The notes beneath the pieces were generated by a model, which saw only the letters and a list, made by a program, of their open reading frames with translations, did no database searches and was not told the DNA's origin. Made by a program: the position numbers and the translations under genes. From the NCBI GenBank assembly GCA_030603385.1, contig JAUVXW010000028.1:1-61376 (forward strand): a DNA stretch of 61,376 nt. The letters are read 5' to 3'. Below, one piece after another: positions 54,379 to 61,376 of this stretch. Position 1 is the stretch's first letter. Each line of letters begins with the position of its first letter. The DNA is from Promethearchaeota archaeon. GTDB lineage: Archaea; Asgardarchaeota; Lokiarchaeia; Sigyniarchaeales; SOKP01.

Positions 54379-57300
54379 AAAACAAAAATATCAAGAGAAG
54401 ATCCATTGGAACATTAGTTGTTCTATTATTCGTATTGAGTTTCTCTATTACTCCTGCTCTTATGTTTACTGACCTTAATTTTGGACCTGGATCTAAAAAA
54501 TTTACTGATGAAGAATTTCTAAATCTTTCTACAAATTATTTATTTAAAGGTACTACATACACTTTCAATTTAGATGACTTTTATGACGATGAAGATTTAT
54601 ATAAAGTCTATACTGGAGCGAAATTTCAAACGGAGGCTTTTGATGGAGAAGCACTTGAATGGTCTGGAGTAATTAATAATGATACAGTCACTCCTGTAGA
54701 TAATGATGAAACTCAATATGGAACTCCTTCTGGTGTTTTTAATGGAACTTATGATTTCAGAGATGAAGTTGATGAAGTAGGATTAGATATTGATTTTGTA
54801 GATGACTATTCTACCAGTGATGATTGTTATGCTAAAGTTATTGAAGAAAAGCTTGGACATAAAAAAGTATTAGAAATTTTTGACGATAATAATGCTGGTT
54901 ATGTATCGCTTAGACATAATCATGATATAATCCAAATTAATGGAACATATGAGTTCTGGTGGGCATATGACGGTACTCTGTCTTATCAACATTATTTATA
55001 TTTTAGAGTTTATGAGGGTGGTTCTGAACGGATTAGAATTTTGTTTGGTTATCAAGCAATTGGACAGATTGTATGCCATGATGGGACTGATTATCATACA
55101 CTTGCTTTAGGTCTACCAGTTAATACTTGGTATCATATAAAAATAGTATTTGATGATTCAGCAAACACCTTCGATTTTTATATTGATGGTGAAGATAAAG
55201 GAACATTTGATTATTTTTCTAATTCAACTGTAGGACTTAATATAATTAGGATGTCTACACGAGACACTGGAGATAATTATGCTCATTGGATTGATGCCAT
55301 TAGCTTTAAATCGGGAGTTTATCTTGCTACTTATGGTTTTGAAGATGATATTGGAAAAACAGGAACAGATATTTCGTGGGTAAGAACCAACCAAATGACT
55401 GATGCGTGTGAAATTGTCGATTATCTTGGGCATAATAGTGTTCTTCATTTTAAGGATGTTACAGATAGTGGTAGTCTTAATTCTGTTTATTTTGATTCAG
55501 AAATAACTTCGGGTGTTGTGGAAGCATGGATAAATAACCCTTATGCTAATGATTGGTACTTTAGAATGTTTGAAAATGGAGGTGGTGGTGTATCATTAGT
55601 TAGTCTAAGATATACATCTAAAACAAATATTGCAGTTTACCATGGAGATGGAGGTGGTGGAATGGATACTCATAACGTTGCTGTTATAGCAGACGCATGG
55701 ATTCATATTAAAGTTTCATTTGATTGCACAACTGATACTCATAGTGTATGGATAGATGGTGTTAATATCTTTACTGATGAAAATTTTGGCAATGACCAGA
55801 CAGTCACCAATATTTATTGGATGAATATATATTCTGCGGATTTTTGTGAAGGGTATGTTGATGCCATTGGTTATTCGTGGGATCCAGATTATAATGTTGG
55901 AGATAATCTTGAAGGATATGATCCAGATTACACCATCGGAGAGAATTTATATCCAGATAATATTAATATGATTGAAGGAAGTTATGATTATACTGATAAT
56001 ATGAAAGTAAATGATGATTCGAGTACAAATTTCACTTCAACACCACATGGTGAATACGAACAAGAATCACCTTCTCAATGGGATGACTTCACTTTTACTG
56101 AAGGAACAGGGAATACTATTGGTGAATTAGAAACTAATAACGATGCTAACTATGCTATTATAGATTCTGGAGAAGATTCAGGTGAATCTGTTTTTGATAC
56201 AATTCATCCTGATGGAGATGTTATTGGTCTTTGGACTTTAGGAGATGCATTACCACATTGGAGTAAGATTGATGAAGCTCCTGAAGATGATAATGGTGAT
56301 GGTGGTAATATTGTAGGATATGGGGTATTCCTTTCTCAGACAACCAGAGAAAGACAGGATTATGAAGATGTGGATTTGGGGAGTGAAACATGTACACGTA
56401 TTAGAATTCACATATATGCGAGAGAAGTGCTTGGGTCTGATGCTCGTATAGTTGTGACTACTTCTCTTGGTGGGTATGTATGGTTTGATCCACCTAATCC
56501 ACCAGACCCATATTTTTATTTCAGTCTAACCAGTAGTTATACTTGGTATTCTGATGATTTTACAGGTAGTTGGTCAGATGCTCAAATTGATGCATTAAGA
56601 GTGAATATGGATGCAAATGTTGATGTACCTTCAGGTTCTGGACGAGCTGACGTAGAGGCAATCTATGTAGAGGTATTTACTTATCAATCTGCTTATAAAT
56701 GTGATTACGAAATGACTTGGAATGTGACTGATCCCGATTTAATTGATGGTACAATTAATTATTTCAGTTATGATTATCAAACAAATGAATCAATAGATTG
56801 TGATTTAGACATTTATAACTGGGATATTTCAGATTGGTTAGAATTAGAATCAAATACAGATGTTAATTGGCATACTGATTCTTATATTTTAACTGATCCT
56901 TATATAAATGATTCTAATTATGTAAAAATAAGGTTCCAGACAGCCATATTTAGTTCTGATTTTCACATGAATTTAGATCAAATAGCTTTAGATTATTTAA
57001 CAATTCCAGCAGAGTTGGAAATGACAATAACCTTTCCTTTTTCTAATTATAATGAAGATCTTTTGGCTATGAATGTTCAGAGTTGGCAAAAGACAAATAT
57101 ATCTCAAACAATAACATTTAAAATTTGGAATTATAATACAGAAACTTGGGTACAAATAAGCAGTTCCTCAGATACTTCATTTACTAAAAAAGAATATAAT
57201 ACAGAATCACCAGCTAATTTTATTAGTTCAAATGGAATAGTTAAGTTGTATTGGGGAGGTTCAGATACTTTAAATGATTTTGAACTACACATTGATTATT

Positions 57301-60056
57301 TATTTATACAAATTTATTATAAATTGGATTTAGTTCATTCAAAATCATTTGATACTAATGGAATTTATCGATACAGATGGGTTGTTTTAGGTTCAATTTA
57401 TTATACTCAATGGGTTACATTTGAGGTTGTAGATCCTGTTCCTAATTTTCACGCTATTTCTGAAAGTGATCTTACAACGAGATGGGTATTACAAGGAGCG
57501 GATATTTCTGCTGTTCAAAATTTTACTGATGATATTAGTGGGAGTAATTGGAATTTATATGGTGTTAGTGAAGATTCATTTTATGCTCATTTAAGTGAAT
57601 CTTATTTATTTGATAATACTACAGCTTCAGGTATTGATGATTGGGCTTATTCTGGATTTAGTTTTCCTGCTGATGACTCTGTTCCTAATGGTATTTGTTG
57701 GGATGGATCTCATCTTTGGGTTGTTGGATCTTCTACAGATGAAGTTTATAAATATAACACAGCAGGAGTTTATCAAGGAGTTAGTTGGGATGTTGGTGGT
57801 CAGACTACAATTGCAAGAGGAATTACTTGGGATGGAACATTTTTTTGGGTTGTTGGATATGTTAATCAAGAAGTTTATAAATATAATGCAGCAGGAGTTT
57901 ATCAAACATTTAGTTTTAGTGTAAGTGTTCAAGATACGAAGCCAACTGATATTACTTGGGATGGAACTCATTTATGGGTTATTGGTAATCTTAATGATAG
58001 AGTTTATAAATATAATACAGCGGGAGTTTATCAAGCAGTTAGTTTTGATGTTAGTGGTCAAGTATTAGGTCCAAAGGGAATTAATTGGGATGGAACTCAT
58101 TTTTGGGTTGTGAATGATATTGGTGATGAGGTTTATCAATATAATGCAGCAGGAGCTTATACAGGATATCATTTTGATGTTGGTGCTCAAAATACATTAC
58201 CAACAGCAATTACTTGGGATGGAACTCATTTATGGGTTGTTGGTGATGTATATGAAACAGTTTTTCAATATGAAACTGTTTTAGACGTTTCCAAAAAATA
58301 TCAAGGTGGTGGCTATATGTATATACAAACTAATACAACAGAACTAATTTCTTTAAAATCAACTGCTTATGGATCTAATTATACATTAAGTTCAGGAGAT
58401 TATTTCGAAATCGATTTTCAAACAAGTTCAGATTCTTTAATCAATTTAATTTTGTTAAAAGATGGCGTAGTTAATAAAACTTTAACTTTAAGCCAATCTG
58501 GAAATCCTAATTTCAATAGACATACAGTTCAAATATCTGTTGGTGAAGATGTTGAATTTGACATGTTAAGGACCAGCTCTACATTTGAAGATATAGATTA
58601 TGTTAGAATATATGATATTAAAACATATAAATATACTATAACAGGAGATTATGCTGATTTTATGGTAGGATCTAAAAATGATTATGAAACTTATTTAACA
58701 CCAGATGAATATAATCTTAGAATCTGGGATCCCTATGACGGTGAAGTAAAAGTAAACAAAGATATTACAATCAGTTCTGGTTATAATTATGAAATTTATG
58801 AACCAACAGAGTCAATACAATGTCGATTGGTATTATTTTCTGAAGCCGATCCCCTTAAATCGTTAACATTTACAGATTATCATATTGAAGTAAATCGGTC
58901 TTTAAATGGAGAATACAATAAATTTTCACTTTTAGAAAATCTTTTCTACGCAGATGATAATAGTTCTATTCATATTTTTATTGATGTATATGATCGTTTT
59001 AATGCTTTAATAGATTCGTTTGATAAATTACCATCAAGTTATATTGATTTAGAACTTGAAGTATATTCATTAGAAATTATTAATTTGATGACACAAAAAA
59101 CTACAATGGATATTAATGGATCACACATATTTGATATAGCTTCAGGAAGGTGGATTAATTTTATGCTTTCAAAACGATATTATCAAATAGGATACTTTAA
59201 TCCAAATAATGTTTATATCCAATTTATTATTAAGTTAGACTCCAATCAAGTTTATGAGCTAAATATGTCCCGAATTTGTAATCTTTATTATACTAATCAA
59301 CGAATGGAATCTTTAAGTTTTTACCAGTTTAAGACTTACATTAATGGAACGAGAATTATAAACAATATGTTTTATGCTACAGATGGAGAACATAAAGGAA
59401 TTGAAGTAAAGGATTTATCTGATATTAGTGTTTTAAATTACACATATGTAGAAGGAACTCAAGAATATAACCAAGTCTCTCTTATTTTAACTCAATATAG
59501 CTTAAAAGTAATGAGTTTACAATTAAATTTTAATCATATCAATATTACAAGAAATCCTGATTATTATACAAGTTCTTATTATTGGTCAGAATGGCTTGGA
59601 CCAAGAGAAACTGCTGAATATTTTCTTTTTCCAGGATATTATGTAATTAATATAACAAATTATGAAGATGGTGGATGGTCTAAATATGATTATACATTAA
59701 ATGGAGATGATTACATATTAATTGGCTCCAATAATACTATTTATAATGTTTTAGTTAATATAGCAAATGTAAATGCGACAATTGGCAATCAGATTACTAA
59801 TGTTCAAATAGATTTAACAAACCAGAATTCTAACATTAACAACACAATTATTAATATAGAAATAAATTTAGGTAATATAAATTCAACATTAGGTTCGTTT
59901 TTAGTTAATATAGATACAGCGATATCAAACATTAATAGTTCCATCATTTCTGAAATCGTATCGTTAGGAGTTAATATAGATAACGTAAATTCTTCATTAT
60001 CAAATCAGATGCTAACGATAAATACAGATATATCTAATTTAGATAGTTCAATATAA
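54375..60056 (+). CDS. Giant secreted fibre-like protein with LamG-like domains and a repeat stalk (ends at an in-frame TAA)
   Basis: The first 1893 residues have a signal peptide (about 12-32). Two tandem LamG-like lectin domains follow (about 138-310 and 330-505), then a jelly-roll-like region (about 540-800) and further beta domains. Next come five 43-residue propeller-like blades (about 1100-1300, each with GITWDGTHLWVVG and YKYN). More beta domains lead to a stalk of 18-residue repeats (for example VDITNINTSLSNQIL) from about 1790 to the TAA. The repeats continue in frame after the TAA for at least 440 codons, so the true protein is at least 2330 residues. Layout suggests a receptor-binding or adhesion fibre exported across the membrane. 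Confidence 0.8.
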   Translation: MKNKNIKRRSIGTLVVLLFVLSFSITPALMFTDLNFGPGSKKFTDEEFLNLSTNYLFKGTTYTFNLDDFYDDEDLYKVYTGAKFQTEAFDGEALEWSGVINNDTVTPVDNDETQYGTPSGVFNGTYDFRDEVDEVGLDIDFVDDYSTSDDCYAKVIEEKLGHKKVLEIFDDNNAGYVSLRHNHDIIQINGTYEFWWAYDGTLSYQHYLYFRVYEGGSERIRILFGYQAIGQIVCHDGTDYHTLALGLPVNTWYHIKIVFDDSANTFDFYIDGEDKGTFDYFSNSTVGLNIIRMSTRDTGDNYAHWIDAISFKSGVYLATYGFEDDIGKTGTDISWVRTNQMTDACEIVDYLGHNSVLHFKDVTDSGSLNSVYFDSEITSGVVEAWINNPYANDWYFRMFENGGGGVSLVSLRYTSKTNIAVYHGDGGGGMDTHNVAVIADAWIHIKVSFDCTTDTHSVWIDGVNIFTDENFGNDQTVTNIYWMNIYSADFCEGYVDAIGYSWDPDYNVGDNLEGYDPDYTIGENLYPDNINMIEGSYDYTDNMKVNDDSSTNFTSTPHGEYEQESPSQWDDFTFTEGTGNTIGELETNNDANYAIIDSGEDSGESVFDTIHPDGDVIGLWTLGDALPHWSKIDEAPEDDNGDGGNIVGYGVFLSQTTRERQDYEDVDLGSETCTRIRIHIYAREVLGSDARIVVTTSLGGYVWFDPPNPPDPYFYFSLTSSYTWYSDDFTGSWSDAQIDALRVNMDANVDVPSGSGRADVEAIYVEVFTYQSAYKCDYEMTWNVTDPDLIDGTINYFSYDYQTNESIDCDLDIYNWDISDWLELESNTDVNWHTDSYILTDPYINDSNYVKIRFQTAIFSSDFHMNLDQIALDYLTIPAELEMTITFPFSNYNEDLLAMNVQSWQKTNISQTITFKIWNYNTETWVQISSSSDTSFTKKEYNTESPANFISSNGIVKLYWGGSDTLNDFELHIDYLFIQIYYKLDLVHSKSFDTNGIYRYRWVVLGSIYYTQWVTFEVVDPVPNFHAISESDLTTRWVLQGADISAVQNFTDDISGSNWNLYGVSEDSFYAHLSESYLFDNTTASGIDDWAYSGFSFPADDSVPNGICWDGSHLWVVGSSTDEVYKYNTAGVYQGVSWDVGGQTTIARGITWDGTFFWVVGYVNQEVYKYNAAGVYQTFSFSVSVQDTKPTDITWDGTHLWVIGNLNDRVYKYNTAGVYQAVSFDVSGQVLGPKGINWDGTHFWVVNDIGDEVYQYNAAGAYTGYHFDVGAQNTLPTAITWDGTHLWVVGDVYETVFQYETVLDVSKKYQGGGYMYIQTNTTELISLKSTAYGSNYTLSSGDYFEIDFQTSSDSLINLILLKDGVVNKTLTLSQSGNPNFNRHTVQISVGEDVEFDMLRTSSTFEDIDYVRIYDIKTYKYTITGDYADFMVGSKNDYETYLTPDEYNLRIWDPYDGEVKVNKDITISSGYNYEIYEPTESIQCRLVLFSEADPLKSLTFTDYHIEVNRSLNGEYNKFSLLENLFYADDNSSIHIFIDVYDRFNALIDSFDKLPSSYIDLELEVYSLEIINLMTQKTTMDINGSHIFDIASGRWINFMLSKRYYQIGYFNPNNVYIQFIIKLDSNQVYELNMSRICNLYYTNQRMESLSFYQFKTYINGTRIINNMFYATDGEHKGIEVKDLSDISVLNYTYVEGTQEYNQVSLILTQYSLKVMSLQLNFNHINITRNPDYYTSSYYWSEWLGPRETAEYFLFPGYYVINITNYEDGGWSKYDYTLNGDDYILIGSNNTIYNVLVNIANVNATIGNQITNVQIDLTNQNSNINNTIINIEINLGNINSTLGSFLVNIDTAISNINSSIISEIVSLGVNIDNVNSSLSNQMLTINTDISNLDSSI
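57670..58275 (+). repeat. Five in-gene 129-bp repeats (beta-propeller-like blades)
   Basis: Five units of 43 codons repeat I-x-W-D-G-T-H-x-W-V-V-G and V-Y-K-Y-N-x-A-G-V-Y. This is the pattern of YVTN/NHL-like beta-propeller blades. Closely similar DNA suggests recent tandem duplication. Confidence 0.75.
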
Positions 60057-61376
60057 TCTCAATTTATAACACTGGGGGTGGATATATCAAACATTAATGG
60101 TTCAATTGTAAATCAAATTTTAGCTCTGGGAGTGGATATAACAAACATCAACACATCATTATCGAATCAGATCCTTAGTTTGGAAGTCGATATTGAAAAT
60201 ATAGATGCTTTGATTATTGAACAAATTCTATTGGTGATTGCTGATATTGAAAATATAGAAACTGTGATTGATGATCAAACTCTTGTTATTCTTGCTGATA
60301 TAACTAACCTAAATAGCACCCTATTAAACCAGATGGTATCTCTTGGTGTGGACATAACAAACATTAATGCAACGATATATAATCAGATTTTGAGTTTACA
60401 AGTGGATTTAACAAACATTAATAGTTCGATCACCTCTCTCCTAACTAATATTGGATTGAATATCTTAAATCTTGAATCTGATATAAATACTTTATATCTA
60501 TTTACAAACACATCAATTTGGAATCTAAATAGTGCGATGAATAGCTCTTTTATTTATTTGGAAAATAATATTTATTCTATTAACCAGAGCATTTCTACAT
60601 TGGTTATTGGAATAGATAACAGCATTTCGCTTGTAAATGCTACTATTACGTCAATGTTTACCGAAATGAATCAACAGTTTATAGTGGTTCAATCAACATT
60701 AAATTATTCGTTTGCGTTTTTAAATCAATCAATAATACAATTGGCAAATGATATAACAGAAAACCACGTTATATTATATAATCTAATAGAACAGAGAGCA
60801 AATGAGATTGATAGTAGCCTAATTGATGTTCAAACTCTCATTAATCTTGTAAATAATACTGTTGCTGATGAAAGTCTTGTTATCCAAACTCTTGTTAATC
60901 TTATTGGTGCAAACATAACAAATAATCATATAATCATCAACAATCTACTTAATTTAATCGATAATAATATTACTAATAATAATATACAACTCGTTTCTAT
61001 TTTGGAAGTAATTGGAAACAATATTACTACGAACCATTTTGTAATCCAAACTCTTATAGATGTAATAGGTAATAACATAACATATAATCATATAGAATTA
61101 CTTACGAATTTGAATCTTATAAACACTACAATATCTCAAAATCAAATCGAACTCATAAACAGATTATTATTTATCAACAATACGATAAATGATATGATGT
61201 TTGAACTCACCAATCAACTATTATTTTTGAATGGTACTATTTATAACGCTGTCTTAAATTTGAGTACCTCTATTGAGTTTGGAGTAGATATGGTTCTTGG
61301 AAACATAACGATTACTTATCAACAGAATGAATTTTTAACTGAATTATACAAGGAAACTATGTTTTCCCAATTGCTT
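60057..61376 (+). CDS. In-frame continuation of the fibre gene beyond the TAA (partial)
   Basis: After the TAA at 60054-60056, the same frame stays open for all 440 codons to the window edge and continues the 18-residue stalk repeat (ITLGVDISNINGSIVNQ and so on), later becoming a coiled coil rich in Asn and Ile. An independent start would be GTG at 60078, but no Shine-Dalgarno precedes it. The likely state is one gene interrupted by a substitution (Ser TCA, Leu TTA or Tyr to TAA), or a gene read through at TAA. No stop is reached. Confidence 0.75.

Noticed and set aside
47274..61376. Assignment to known Asgard virus groups
   Set aside because: No major capsid protein, packaging ATPase or replication gene is recognisable in the window, so a virus label would be a guess.

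Overview
The window looks like chromosomal DNA of an Asgard archaeon, most like the Lokiarchaeia. It is very AT-rich. It carries archaeal genes (RadA, archaeal-type polyprenyl synthase, ComD/ComE) next to genes with a eukaryote-like flavour: a Ras-like small GTPase, an SDS22-like leucine-rich-repeat protein, a JAMM/MPN+ isopeptidase, a PMR1/SERCA-type P-type ATPase, and a 2241-residue cell-surface protein with a cytoplasmic tail. Shine-Dalgarno sequences of the GGTGAT type, matching the conserved 16S rRNA 3' end, occur before a subset of genes; many others look leaderless. I assign the lineage from gene content only. I found no rRNA or tRNA gene.

Region 1 (1-38.7 kb) is ordinary host DNA with short operons. 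It holds an ABC exporter with divergent winged-helix regulators, a radical SAM enzyme, gamma-glutamyltransferase, the small GTPase, an isoprenyl synthase, a phosphodiesterase and an LRR protein. Then come a class III CoA-transferase, ComD/ComE, the JAMM protein, a zinc-finger protein, acyl-CoA dehydrogenase, a three-gene membrane cluster and the calcium-type ATPase. The rest is an ATP-grasp acyl-CoA synthetase subunit, the giant surface protein, RadA, glucose-6-phosphate isomerase, aspartate kinase, a LarA-like protein, a frameshifted glycosyltransferase-like gene and a U32 peptidase-family gene.

Region 2 (about 38.7-47.2 kb) is accessory DNA, with gene remnants, small unknown genes, inverted and direct repeats, a tyrosine recombinase and defence- or toxin-like genes. 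The latter are a KTSC-DUF262 protein paired with a HEPN protein, and a Fic protein with an inhibitory helix. It reads as part of an integrated mobile element.

Region 3 (47.2 kb to the right edge) is one long rightward operon of about eleven genes. It has three membrane-anchored exported proteins, six small or medium Lys/Arg-rich proteins, a two-helix membrane protein and a giant exported fibre-like protein (tandem LamG-like domains, a five-blade propeller-like repeat, then a long 18-residue-repeat stalk). The stalk has one in-frame TAA followed by at least 440 open codons. Several of these proteins share an N-terminal signature (G-R/K-V followed by Lys/Arg/Ser). I see no recognisable capsid or packaging ATPase, so whether this is a virus, a conjugative or surface-appendage system, or something else is open. 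This operon is my best candidate for an undescribed system.

A feature running through the window is probable non-canonical initiation. At several genes the reading frame and a well-placed GGTGAT-type Shine-Dalgarno point to ATA, or in two cases CTG, as the start.
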